Positions 1 through 7,750 of a DNA stretch of 64,000 nucleotides are shown in pieces. The DNA lies in assembly GCF_000226215.1 (NCBI RefSeq), contig NZ_AGFF01000014.1:62001-126000 (forward strand), given 5' to 3'. Source of the stretch: Dietzia alimentaria 72 (lineage in GTDB: Bacteria > Actinomycetota > Actinomycetes > Mycobacteriales > Mycobacteriaceae). The notes under the pieces are model-generated. The model searched no databases. It saw only the letters and a program-made list of their open reading frames with translations, and was not told the DNA's origin. The translations under genes were made by a program, and so were the position numbers. Within the stretch, counting starts at the first letter, position 1. Every line of letters starts with the position of its first letter.

Positions 1-1
1 C

Positions 2-295
2 GACGTGCTCACCGGCATCGGCGAGATCCCCATCTGCGTGGCCTACGACGTGGACGGCGTGCGGCACGACGAGATGCCCATGACGCAGACCGAGTTCCAC
101 CACGCCACCCCGATTTACGAGACCATGCCCGGCTGGGAAGAAGACATCACCGGCGCGCGTGAGTTCAGCGACCTGCCACCGCAGGCGCGAGATTATGTGT
201 TGCGGCTCGAAGAGCTCGCCGGGTGCCACATGTCCTACATCGGCGTGGGCCCCGGCCGCGACCAGAACGTGGTGCGACGCGACATCCTGGGGTAG
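2..295 (+). CDS. purA: adenylosuccinate synthetase, C-terminal part (5' end outside window)
   Basis: Adenylosuccinate synthetase joins IMP and aspartate using GTP, the first committed step to AMP. Only the last ~97 residues are present; the frame is open at the left edge, so this is the tail of a gene starting outside the window. The fragment carries the family C-terminal pattern: ICVAYDVDG, then PVYE-like [13 protein letters not shown], then a final [14 protein letters not shown] block that belongs to the nucleotide site. It stops at TAG 293-295 and a 9-bp hairpin follows. I am confident of the family; length and start cannot be judged. Confidence 0.93.
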   Translation, partial: DVLTGIGEIPICVAYDVDGVRHDEMPMTQTEFHHATPIYETMPGWEEDITGAREFSDLPPQARDYVLRLEELAGCHMSYIGVGPGRDQNVVRRDILG

Positions 296-311
296 GCGGG
301 GTCTGGATCGA

Positions 312-341
312 GCTGGCGCCGGCACTCACGGAGGCGCCAGC
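312..341. terminator. hairpin between convergent purA and secreted-protein gene
   Basis: A perfect 9-bp stem (GCTGGCGCC / GGCGCCAGC) closes a 12-nt loop, 17 bp after the purA stop and before the stop of the opposing gene. There is no T-run. Its position between convergent genes fits a bidirectional terminator. Confidence 0.5.
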
Positions 342-385
342 ATCGACACAGTCGCTGCGGAGATCTCAGAGGGGCTGGGTTTCGA

Positions 386-685
386 TCAGAACGGCAGGCC
401 CGGGATCTGCGGCAGTTCGATGCCGCCGGCGGTCACGCCTGCGCTGACCGCGAGAGCGGCCGAGACGGCGACGCCTGCGAAGAGGAGCAATCCGGCCTGG
501 ACGAACTGGTTCTCGAGCGAACCACTGTCCGCGGACCCGGAGGCTTGCGCGACGTACCGCACGGCGGCGGGGACGGCTGCTGTCTCTGCCTGGGCGGGTG
601 CTGCGTGCGCGGGTGCAACGGCCACAGTGGTGGCGGCAGTGAGTGCGAGGGCGGCTGCGAAAGTTCTGGTGCGAGTCTTGGTCAT
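386..685 (-). CDS. small exported protein of unknown function
   Basis: A 99-residue protein with a clear Sec signal peptide: basic start MTKTRTRTF, hydrophobic alanine-rich core, and a likely AHA/AP cleavage site near residue 28. The mature part is short, alanine- and serine-rich, has no cysteine, and carries a second hydrophobic stretch near residues 62-88, so it may stay membrane- or mycomembrane-associated. A GATAGT -10-like box lies 6 nt before the ATG, suggesting a leaderless mRNA. I do not recognise a family. It is convergent with purA and has typical actinobacterial codon use, so it is probably a real gene. Confidence 0.65.
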   Translation of the reverse strand: MTKTRTRTFAAALALTAATTVAVAPAHAAPAQAETAAVPAAVRYVAQASGSADSGSLENQFVQAGLLLFAGVAVSAALAVSAGVTAGGIELPQIPGLPF

Positions 686-774
686 GGACTGACTATCGCG
701 TTCGACGCAGCCGGCATTACGCCGGGTGAGAAAACGCGGCTTCAGCCCCTCGAGCCCCGCGGCATCGAGCTTTG

Positions 775-822
775 GGAGCAGGAGCAGGAGCAGGAGCAGG
801 GGCAGGGGCAGGAGCAGGGGCA
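775..822. repeat. hexanucleotide microsatellite, 8 units of GGAGCA/GGGGCA
   Basis: Eight tandem 6-bp units run without interruption: five GGAGCA and three GGGGCA. Reading frames through it give low-complexity peptides with no other coding character. The 686-1137 gap holds this array, the left palindromic repeat, and no convincing gene. Confidence 0.85.
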
Positions 823-840
823 GGTGCCTGCGCCAACGCC

Positions 841-940
841 CCGATCGGTCGCGTTTCTGGATGTATCCGACGAGAGGGACCCGCCAGAAACCCGACCGAT
901 TCTCACGAATTGCGACTTGATCTCACGAGATGCGACGTGA
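841..940. repeat. palindromic repeat, left copy flanking the AbiEi/DUF559 gene
   Basis: This block matches the reverse complement of 2099-2194 without gaps at roughly two thirds identity (hand alignment, 66 of 96 positions). It holds an internal hairpin: 847-860 pairs with 884-897 over 14 nt with one mismatch. It ends in two tandem 20-bp units (901-920 and 921-940), each of the form TCTCACGA..TGCGAC..TGA. The right copy keeps the same hairpin with compensating changes. Together the two copies bracket one gene in inverted orientation. Confidence 0.8.
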
Positions 941-1137
941 CTCCCGGGAGGCGGCGGATCCGGACCCCCGGGCACCCCTCCTCGGTGCGACGGCGTGAAA
1001 TTGGATTGCCCCATTTCGGAATTCGGCGTCTTTTAACCGCATTCGTGCAGGTCAATGGCTGTGGATAACCGGCGAATCATTCACATGTCGGCTCCACGTG
1101 CGGCTATCGCGGCTATCCCACGTCGGACTATATGTGA

Positions 1138-2070
1138 GTGACCACCGAGAACCAGGCGACCCATGAGCACCGGCTGACCGCCGCACGATTCGTCGATGCT
1201 GTTTTTGGCGGCGACCCGTTCCTGGCTCGGACCGCGCTCAGCGCCGGCATCATCAGCCGGCAGGATCTGCGCACGCGATTCCGGCAGGTGCACCCGAAGG
1301 TCTACGCGTGGAAATCGTCCGAGTTAAGCACTTATCAAAAGATTCGAGCCGCTTGGTTGTGGGCGGGCCCGGAGTCGGTTCTGTGCGGTGGCGCAGCGGC
1401 GTACCTGTTGGGTGAGCAGTATTTCGGCGCTGAGATCGTCGACGACGAAGTTCAGCTCTGGCGGCCGGGATGGCGCACGCCACCGGACGGGATCGTGGCT
1501 CGCCGATGGCGCTCAGCACCGGAGCACATCCGGCGCTCGGGTATGCGAATGACGACGCCGGCAAGGACCGCGATTGACCTTGCTCGACAGGTCACGCCGG
1601 ATGTCAGGGCGATCGCCGTGATGGATTCCATGTGCCGAACCGGACACGCGGATCCGGACGCCATAGCGGAGACCGCGTTTGCCATGGCCGGCAAGCCGGG
1701 CGTGCGCCGCGTTCTGGAACTTCTGCCGCAGGTTGATCCGAAGGCGGAGTCGCCAAAAGAGACTGAATTGCGTCTGCAGATGAAAGGGGCGGGACTCCCA
1801 CGGTTCGAGTCGCAAGTCGAGGTGTTCGACGAGTTCGGCACTCTCGTTTCGCGCCTCGATCTGGGGAATCGGCAGTGGAAGGTGGGGCTTCAATACGACG
1901 GCGACGGGCATTTGAAGAGGGATCGTCGCGATCATGATTCGTTGACGATGATGCGCCTGGCCTCACTGGGGTGGGAGGTGAAGCGGGTGACGCAGGGCAT
2001 GCTCCGGGCCCCGCGGACGCTGAGAGGATTCGTGAAGGAGGCCTTCGAACGCCAAGGATGGGAACAGTAG
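1138..2070 (+). CDS. AbiEi-like / DUF559 (Vsr-fold) protein
   Basis: A 310-residue protein with the two-part layout of actinobacterial AbiEi-like proteins. Residues ~1-90 form a winged-helix-like region with a short RQVHPKVYAWK strand. Residues ~205-300 resemble a DUF559/Vsr restriction-endonuclease fold with the pattern RLDLGNRQWKVGLQYDGDGH and then GWEVKRVT. Where relatives usually show Glu-Tyr-Asp-Gly, this copy has Gln (LQYDG), so a key acidic residue may be lost. The GTG at 1138 follows a TATATG box closely. The gene includes AT-richer patches near 1320-1345 and lies between inverted repeats, which points to acquisition as a unit. Family members have been linked to type IV toxin-antitoxin systems, but no partner toxin gene is adjacent. 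Confidence 0.75.
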   Translation: MTTENQATHEHRLTAARFVDAVFGGDPFLARTALSAGIISRQDLRTRFRQVHPKVYAWKSSELSTYQKIRAAWLWAGPESVLCGGAAAYLLGEQYFGAEIVDDEVQLWRPGWRTPPDGIVARRWRSAPEHIRRSGMRMTTPARTAIDLARQVTPDVRAIAVMDSMCRTGHADPDAIAETAFAMAGKPGVRRVLELLPQVDPKAESPKETELRLQMKGAGLPRFESQVEVFDEFGTLVSRLDLGNRQWKVGLQYDGDGHLKRDRRDHDSLTMMRLASLGWEVKRVTQGMLRAPRTLRGFVKEAFERQGWEQ

Positions 2071-2098
2071 GGGGTGTTCGAGGGATGCGCCACGATCG

Positions 2099-2194
2099 GT
2101 CGCGAACTGTGAAATCCAGTCGCAAATCTCAAATTCATGTCGCGTTTCCGGCGGAGCTAACTCGGCCGATCCATCCAGAAACGCGACGACTCGG
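2099..2194. repeat. palindromic repeat, right copy (inverted)
   Basis: Reverse complement of the 841-936 block, aligned without gaps at about two thirds identity. The shared core includes GTCGCGTTTCTGGATG and, further on, TTGCGACT. The hairpin arms are preserved by paired changes. It starts 29 bp after the stop of the AbiEi/DUF559 gene. Confidence 0.8.
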
Positions 2195-2264
2195 GGAGTG
2201 AGGCCCGTGGAGTAAGGGGGAAGCGGAGTCGCGACAGGCAAAGATACTGGCTGGGGCGGCGGCG

Positions 2265-2702
2265 TCAGTCGAGGTGGCTGAACGCGGTGCGGACCGCGTC
2301 GATCGCCTCGTCGGCACCGAATCCGGACCCAGCGGCCTGCGCGGCGAACTCCGCCGCGGCACTGGCCAACACGGCACCGGAGGCGTCTGCGGCCGCCACG
2401 AAGGTGCCCGAGCGGCCGCGGCCCTCGAGGACTCCGGCCTCCTCGAGTTCGCGATAGACCTTGGCGGCGGTGGCAGTGGACAAACCGACATCGCTCGCGA
2501 GGGCCCGGACCGGGGGCAACCGGGTACCGGTCGTGAGTCGGCCGCGGTTGATCGCCTCGACGATCTGGTCCTTGAGTTGGCGGAACGGCGGCTCAGCCGA
2601 GGCGGGATCCACGGCCAGCAGGACCGCACCTACCCGGGAACCAGTAGACGTGCGCAGGGGGCCACTGTCCGAAGTTCGGCTGGTGGCCCCCTGGTCGCTC
2701 AT
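2265..2702 (-). CDS. GntR-family transcriptional regulator (YtrA-like, short)
   Basis: A 145-residue regulator with an N-terminal GntR winged helix at ~35-102: PPFRQLKDQIVEAI, then GTRLPPVRALASDVGLS, then AAKVYRELEEAGVLEGRGRSGTF. This is followed by a short alanine-rich helical tail with no sugar- or fatty-acid-binding domain, as in the YtrA subfamily. It begins 2 bp after the stop of the upstream racemase-type gene on the same strand, so the two are probably co-transcribed and it may regulate that gene or a transporter elsewhere. YtrA regulators usually sit beside ABC transporter genes; none is adjacent here. Confidence 0.88.
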   Translation of the reverse strand: MSDQGATSRTSDSGPLRTSTGSRVGAVLLAVDPASAEPPFRQLKDQIVEAINRGRLTTGTRLPPVRALASDVGLSTATAAKVYRELEEAGVLEGRGRSGTFVAAADASGAVLASAAAEFAAQAAGSGFGADEAIDAVRTAFSHLD

Positions 2703-2704
2703 GC

Positions 2705-3802
2705 TCAGGCCCAGACCTGATCGACGGCGGTCGCCTCGGTGGGCGGGACGGCCGGGACCGGGGCCGCCGGGGTGCGCGAGAAGCGCGGCGCGGGCGCAGG
2801 GCCCATGTCGCCGTTGACGTCGACGAACGTCTCCCGCGCTACGTTGTGCGGATGATCGAGGGCCTCGGTGTAGGTCAGCACCGGGGTGGTGCAGGCGTCA
2901 GTGCCGTAGAAGACCTCAGCCCACTCGTCTCGGGTCTTCTCGGCGAACTTCCCGGCAATGACATCGCGTAGCTCGTCCCAGCGATCGAAGTCGAACTGGC
3001 CGGGCATGCCCTCGCCGTCGATACCCAGCAGCCGGGCGAACTCGGCGTAGAACTGCGGCTCCAGGCAGCCCACGGCCATGAACTTGCCGTCCGAGCAGGT
3101 GTAAACGTCATAGAACGGGAAACCGGTGTCCAGCATGTTGGTTCCGGCCACGTCCGACCACTGGCCGCGGGCGCGCATCGCCCACTGGAACTGGCCCAAA
3201 ACAGAGGCGCCGTCGGTCATCGCGGCGTCGATGACCTGCCCCTTGCCGGAAGTAGCGCGCTCGATGATCGCGGCGAGGATGCCCTGGATGAGGAACATCG
3301 AACCGCCGCCGAAGTCGCCCACGAGGTTGAGCGGCGGCACCGGACGCTCACCCTTGCGGGCGGTGGCGTTGAGATGACCGGTCAGGGAGATGTAGTTGAG
3401 GTCGTGGCCGGCGGTCTGCGCGAGCGGGCCGTGCTGACCCCAGCCGGTCATGCGGGCGTAGACCAGTCGCGGGTTAAGCTCTAGGCAGTCGTCGGGGCCC
3501 AGGCCCATGCGCTCGGTGACCCCGGGTCGGAAGCCCTCGACCAGCACGTCGGCCTTGCCGATAAGACTCCGAACCTGCTCCAGGCCCTCCGCGCTTTTGA
3601 GGTCGGCCTCGACCACGGTGCGGCCACGGCGGGTCACGTGCGCCCAGCCGTCCACCGACTTGGCCAACTCGCCGGGTCGCATGACGGTCACGACGTCAGC
3701 GCCCAGATCAGCGAGCATCATGCAGGCGTGGGGGCCGGGCCCGATGCCGTTGAGTTCAACGACGCGGATGCCGGCGAGCGGGCCGGAGAGGGAAGTGGTC
3801 AC
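2705..3802 (-). CDS. mcr: CaiB/BaiF family CoA transferase, alpha-methylacyl-CoA racemase type
   Basis: A 365-residue family III CoA-transferase fold protein. It shows [20 protein letters not shown] at the start, then [30 protein letters not shown], and the likely catalytic pair His in GWGQHGPLA and Asp in NLVGDFGGG. That His/Asp arrangement is typical of alpha-methylacyl-CoA racemases, which epimerise 2-methyl branched acyl-CoAs so that beta-oxidation can proceed. I chose the GTG at 3802, preceded by GAAAGGG, rather than an earlier GTG upstream that lacks a ribosome site and would add ten non-family residues. It leads the gntR gene by 2 bp. Substrate is inferred from family only. Confidence 0.87.
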   Translation of the reverse strand: MTTSLSGPLAGIRVVELNGIGPGPHACMMLADLGADVVTVMRPGELAKSVDGWAHVTRRGRTVVEADLKSAEGLEQVRSLIGKADVLVEGFRPGVTERMGLGPDDCLELNPRLVYARMTGWGQHGPLAQTAGHDLNYISLTGHLNATARKGERPVPPLNLVGDFGGGSMFLIQGILAAIIERATSGKGQVIDAAMTDGASVLGQFQWAMRARGQWSDVAGTNMLDTGFPFYDVYTCSDGKFMAVGCLEPQFYAEFARLLGIDGEGMPGQFDFDRWDELRDVIAGKFAEKTRDEWAEVFYGTDACTTPVLTYTEALDHPHNVARETFVDVNGDMGPAPAPRFSRTPAAPVPAVPPTEATAVDQVWA

Positions 3803-3895
3803 AGGTGTGCCCTTTCTTGTGGTCTTGCACACACGTTATCGTCTCGCTCACGCCGCGGGTGCCGGAGGTGGCGGCGCTCATAGTGACGGGTCTAC

Positions 3896-3901
3896 TAGCG
3901 T
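3896..3901 (+). promoter_or_regulatory. -10 box TAGCGT of leaderless purT
   Basis: TAGCGT fits TANNNT and ends exactly 7 nt before the purT ATG, the spacing expected when transcription starts at the A of the start codon. No Shine-Dalgarno motif is visible upstream. Confidence 0.6.
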
Positions 3902-3908
3902 GGACGCC

Positions 3909-5144
3909 ATGACCGCTGCGCACGATCCCCTCGCCCCTCCAGAAGTGCACCGCTTCGGCACCCCCGGCACGCCCGACGCCACCCGCGTCATGCTGCTGGG
4001 CTCAGGTGAGCTGGGCAAGGAGGTCACAATCGCGCTGCAGCGGCTCGGTGTAGAGGTGATCGCCGTGGACCGATACGCCGGCGCCCCCGCCCATCAGGTC
4101 GCGCACCGCAGCCACACGATCGACATGACGGACGCAAAAGAAGTGCGTCGCGTCGTGGAGCTTGAGAAGCCGCACGCGATCCTCCCGGAGATCGAGGCCA
4201 TCGCCACGGCCGCACTCGCGGAGATAGAGAAGGACGGTCTGGCCCGGGTCGTCCCGACTGCTCGCGCCGTGCAGCTGACCATGGACCGCGAGGGCATCCG
4301 CCGCCTCGCCGCCGAGGACCTGGGACTGCCCACGAGCCGCTACGCCTTTGCCGGTTCGCTGGAGGAATTGCGTGAGGCGTGCACCGAGGTCGGGTTTCCG
4401 TGCCTGGTCAAGCCCACCATGTCGTCGTCGGGAAAAGGCCAGTCCTCTCTGAACGGCCCCGACGACGTGCAGGCGGCGTGGGATTACGCGCAGTCCGGCG
4501 CCCGCGTGCAGGGGGCGCGCGTGATCGTGGAGTCGTTCGTCGATTTCGAGTACGAGATCACCCTGCTCACCGTGCGCAGCGTCGACCCCGCCACGGGCCA
4601 GATCCGTACCGATTTCTGCGAGCCCATCGGCCACCGGCAGGAGCGCGGCGACTACGTGGAGTCCTGGCAGCCGCAGGCCATGACGCAGGACGCGTACGAC
4701 TCGGCGCGCTCGGTGGCCGCGCGGGTCACGGGTGCGCTCGGCGGCGTCGGCGTGTTTGGCGTGGAACTGTTCGTCAAGGGCGTCGACGTCTACTTCTCCG
4801 AGGTCAGCCCCCGCCCCCACGACACCGGCCTGGTGACGATGGGCAGCCAGGTGCTCAGCGAGTTCGAGATGCACGCCCGCGCCGTTCTCGGCCTGCCCGT
4901 CGTCACGACCATGTCCAGCCCGGGCGCGTCCGCGGTGATCTACGGAGGCGCCGACGGCGAGGGGGTCGGCTTCGAGGGGGTGGCCAGCGCGCTCGCCGTG
5001 CCCGAGGCGGACATCCGACTGTTCGGCAAGCCCACGGCCAGCGAGTTCCGCCGCATGGGCGTGGCCGTGGCGACTGCCGAGGACACCGACACCGCCCGCC
5101 AACGCGCCGTGGAGGCCGCCTCGCGCGTCACTGTGGTGAGGTAA
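3909..5144 (+). CDS. purT: formate-dependent phosphoribosylglycinamide formyltransferase PurT
   Basis: PurT makes formyl-GAR from GAR, formate and ATP in purine synthesis, bypassing folate. The 411-residue protein has the ATP-grasp layout: N-terminal [21 protein letters not shown], then the grasp loop [12 protein letters not shown], then the metal/ATP region [12 protein letters not shown] with [10 protein letters not shown], and a C-terminal [17 protein letters not shown]. Length matches E. coli PurT (~392) with a short N-terminal extension. The ATG at 3909 follows a TAGCGT box by 7 nt, so translation is probably leaderless. It begins the purT, rhodanese, metZ order that I recall from M. tuberculosis, although other genes intervene here. 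Confidence 0.95.
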   Translation: MTAAHDPLAPPEVHRFGTPGTPDATRVMLLGSGELGKEVTIALQRLGVEVIAVDRYAGAPAHQVAHRSHTIDMTDAKEVRRVVELEKPHAILPEIEAIATAALAEIEKDGLARVVPTARAVQLTMDREGIRRLAAEDLGLPTSRYAFAGSLEELREACTEVGFPCLVKPTMSSSGKGQSSLNGPDDVQAAWDYAQSGARVQGARVIVESFVDFEYEITLLTVRSVDPATGQIRTDFCEPIGHRQERGDYVESWQPQAMTQDAYDSARSVAARVTGALGGVGVFGVELFVKGVDVYFSEVSPRPHDTGLVTMGSQVLSEFEMHARAVLGLPVVTTMSSPGASAVIYGGADGEGVGFEGVASALAVPEADIRLFGKPTASEFRRMGVAVATAEDTDTARQRAVEAASRVTVVR

Positions 5145-5154
5145 GCAGAGGGAT

Positions 5155-5718
5155 ATGACGACGACGAGCTCGTCCGCCGAGGACGCCCGCGGACTGCCGC
5201 GTGAACCCACGGCGCGGTGGATCCTGGTTCTGATCGCCGGACTGACAGTCGTCTGGCTGGGCGCGCTCGCCTGGCAGGTGGCCGTTTTGCCCGAGCTGGT
5301 GGCAACACATTTCGACTCGTCAGGGGAGCCTGACGGCTGGTCGAGCAGGGCCAGCGCGCTGGCCATCTCGGTGCTGGGGCCGCTGGCCGTGGCGTTCCCG
5401 ATGCCGCTGATGTCGCTACTGGTGATCCGGTGGCCGCAGTCGATTAACGCGCCGAACCGCGAGTGGTGGACGGCCACCGGCCCGCGATTGCGTCGCTTCG
5501 AGCGGCTGCTGCGGGAAGATCTGTGGCTCATCTCCGCGGCGACTCTGCTCTTGCTGGTCATGGTCCAGGTGGGCATCACGGAGACGGCGATCTCGGACTC
5601 GGGGGCCATGCCGATGGTCTACGTCTGGGCGCCGATCGCGGTGGTCCTCGTGGGGGTCGGCGCGGTGATGATCCGGATGCTGGGAAGCCGCTACGGCGAG
5701 CAATCCGACCTGGCCTGA
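5155..5718 (+). CDS. DUF1648-domain membrane protein
   Basis: A 187-residue integral membrane protein with four predicted spans near residues 24-46, 66-92, 124-142 and 154-174. The loop LPELVATHFDSSGEPDGWSS is the DUF1648 signature, found in SdpI-like immunity and signalling proteins. It lies 10 bp after purT and is probably co-transcribed. No enzymatic motif is visible and its role is unknown. A strong hairpin follows the gene. Confidence 0.8.
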   Translation: MTTTSSSAEDARGLPREPTARWILVLIAGLTVVWLGALAWQVAVLPELVATHFDSSGEPDGWSSRASALAISVLGPLAVAFPMPLMSLLVIRWPQSINAPNREWWTATGPRLRRFERLLREDLWLISAATLLLLVMVQVGITETAISDSGAMPMVYVWAPIAVVLVGVGAVMIRMLGSRYGEQSDLA

Positions 5719-5746
5719 CCGGGCTTAATGGTCGCTGATCGCGCGT

Positions 5747-5777
5747 GCTGTGGATGGTCGTCCATTCCATCCACAGC
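5747..5777 (+). terminator. perfect 11-bp hairpin after the DUF1648 gene
   Basis: GCTGTGGATGG pairs with CCATCCACAGC around a 9-nt loop, 28 bp after the stop at 5718. No T-run follows. The placement fits an intrinsic terminator of the purT unit. Confidence 0.6.
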
Positions 5778-5867
5778 CACCTTCCGTGATCCCGACTCCG
5801 CTCCGCCGGACGCCTAGCGTGATCCCTCGAGGGGCCCGGGCGTGCGGGTCGGACGGGAGCGGGTCAG

Positions 5868-6242
5868 ATGGCGAAACACGAGGCGAGACAGGGGTCGCAG
5901 CGCGGGCCAATTCGTGCGGCGCTAGTCGCGTTTGAGCAGGCCGCGGTGACGATGGAGGCCATCCGGGTCCGCGAGGCCGGGGAGCAGACGGCTGCTGACG
6001 CCGCGGAGTTGGTGGCGGCGCTCGAGGAGGCCTCTGCCGCGGCGTCCGGGGTCCGGGCCGGCGCATCCGGCGGGCTGCTCTCCGGCCCTGCTTTGGCCGA
6101 ATGCGCGGCATTACTGGCTAGACGCGCGGATCACTTGGCCGCGCGGTCCGGGGAGATCGCGGACTCGATGACCCGCGCAGCCGCGCTGCTGATCGCCGAA
6201 GACGAGGGGGTGAGCAGCCGTGTCTCCCGCACAGCTGGCTGA
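5868..6242 (+). CDS. alpha-helical protein of unknown function, overlaps DUF1023 gene
   Basis: A 124-residue protein, rich in Ala, Glu and Arg, predicted almost wholly helical, with no signal peptide or cysteine pattern. A helical turn near residue 73 separates two long helices, reminiscent of small EsxA/WXG100-like partners, although no WXG motif is present. A GGGAGCGGG stretch lies upstream of the ATG at 5868. Its last 23 bp overlap the next gene, which implies translational coupling and a joint function with that DUF1023 hydrolase. No family is recognised, so function is open. Confidence 0.6.
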   Translation: MAKHEARQGSQRGPIRAALVAFEQAAVTMEAIRVREAGEQTAADAAELVAALEEASAAASGVRAGASGGLLSGPALAECAALLARRADHLAARSGEIADSMTRAAALLIAEDEGVSSRVSRTAG

Positions 6243-7671
6243 AGAGCTGGTCGTGGAGATCGACCGGGCGAAAGCGCGGGCGGCCGAGGCGGGGCGGGCG
6301 ATAGCGGATTCGGCCGAGGATCTGGACTCCGTGGCCCGCCGGCTCGGGGTCGATCCTGACGACGGCGGGTGGTCTGGCGAAAGCGGCGACTCCGCCCGGG
6401 GCCACACAGCTGATGCCGCGGCGGAGGCGAGGCTGTTGTCCGGCAACTGCCTATTCCTGGCGGACGTGCTGCGGGTGGAGGGCTCCCGGTTGGCACGGGC
6501 CCTCATCGCGTGGGCGGATGACACCGACGCCGCCGACACTGACGTTGCCGGTGCCGAGCCCATCGACTCAACAGAAGTAGTGGACGCTGACCGCGGGCTC
6601 GTCGTGCGACTGCGCGAGGCCGCGAACTCGCTCGCCGGCAGCAGTGACCCCGGCACGCGGCCGTGCATCGACCTGTCGGGAACCACCGGTGACGATCCCC
6701 GGAAGACCGCGCAACTGTGGCATTCGCTGGATCCCGCTGACCGCGAACGCCTGGTTCGGGACCACCCGGAGCTCGGTTCTGCCCCGGGACTGTCCACGGC
6801 TACCCGGGACGCACTCAATCGGACGCGCCTGCGCCGGCTGCTGGACGTGGCCGCGAGCGGGTCCGGGGGCGCGGAACTGGCAGGCGCTGCGCCGGGCCTG
6901 TCGGCACTGGCCGCGCACCTGCAGGACGATCCGAGTCGGCACCTGCTGGAGCTGCACCCTGACGGCCGGGCCGTTGTGGCGAGCGCGGACCCGGACTCAG
7001 CCGACCGGGTAGTCACGCTGGTGCCGGGCACGGGCTCATCGCTCGAGTCGGTCGGCCGCACGGCTGAGCGCGCGCAGGCAGTGTGCGAAGCCGCCGGACC
7101 AGCGGATGCCGGCACAGAGTCGTGCGTGGCGGTGTCGTGGATGGGCTACGACGCACCGGACACTGTGTCGGAGGCAGCGGTCTCGCCGGGGCTGGCGCGG
7201 GAGCACGCGGGCGACCTGCGGACCTACGCCGCCGGGCTGGACGCGGTGGAGTCCATGGACGGCGAGAATTCCCCGCACGCCGCGGTGGGCTACAGCTACG
7301 GATCGGTGACGCTCGGCGCGGCTGCCGCCGATCCGGGAGGGTTGGCGGCGGACCGGATGATCCACGTGGGCAGTCCCGGCTCGTCGGTCGACTCCATCGG
7401 GCAGCAGTGGATCGACGAGGCAGGCGCCCCGCGCCCAGCGGCGACCGACGACGTGGTGGGCGTGGCGTCGCGCTGGGATGCGGTGCCCTGGTGGTCGATC
7501 ACCGGGGTGCTGGGCGCGCGCCCGGGGACCACCGAGTTCGGGGGACTGGCAGTCGATGCGACCGAACCCGGGTCGGGACCGGCGTCGGCGCGAAGTGTGC
7601 ACTCGCGCTACTTCGACCCGGGCACCGTCTCACTCGAGGAGATCGGGCGCCTGGTAGCCGAGACCGACTGA
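6220..7671 (+). CDS. DUF1023 alpha/beta-hydrolase family protein
   Basis: A 483-residue protein. Residues ~1-250 are helical, as in ESX-type secreted scaffolds. Residues ~255-480 form a DUF1023 alpha/beta hydrolase: VVTLVPGTGSSLESV (oxyanion strand), SWMGYDAPDTV, nucleophile elbow GYSYGSVTLGAAA, the IHVGSPGSSVDSI strand, and a terminal SVHSRYFDPGT that probably supplies His. The nucleophile context is GYSYGS rather than the commoner GHSYGS. There is no signal peptide. It is coupled to the helical gene before it. Substrate is unknown. DUF1023 proteins are often encoded with short helical partners, which this pair matches. Confidence 0.82.
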   Translation: MSPAQLAEELVVEIDRAKARAAEAGRAIADSAEDLDSVARRLGVDPDDGGWSGESGDSARGHTADAAAEARLLSGNCLFLADVLRVEGSRLARALIAWADDTDAADTDVAGAEPIDSTEVVDADRGLVVRLREAANSLAGSSDPGTRPCIDLSGTTGDDPRKTAQLWHSLDPADRERLVRDHPELGSAPGLSTATRDALNRTRLRRLLDVAASGSGGAELAGAAPGLSALAAHLQDDPSRHLLELHPDGRAVVASADPDSADRVVTLVPGTGSSLESVGRTAERAQAVCEAAGPADAGTESCVAVSWMGYDAPDTVSEAAVSPGLAREHAGDLRTYAAGLDAVESMDGENSPHAAVGYSYGSVTLGAAAADPGGLAADRMIHVGSPGSSVDSIGQQWIDEAGAPRPAATDDVVGVASRWDAVPWWSITGVLGARPGTTEFGGLAVDATEPGSGPASARSVHSRYFDPGTVSLEEIGRLVAETD

Positions 7672-7750
7672 CCGCGCGGTCCGGCCTACGAATCGGACGG
7701 GCCGACAGGCTGACGAGCCGACGGGCGGCCGTGCTCGTCGACTCTAGGGG

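Noticed and set aside
545-1068. Several overlapping small frames across the hexanucleotide array
   Set aside because: They read low-complexity repeats and the palindromic element, and have no start signals.
4002-5609. Long open frame on the minus strand opposite purT
   Set aside because: It is antisense to a clearly homologous purT over its whole length, His/Gly/Ala-rich, and arises from high third-position GC.
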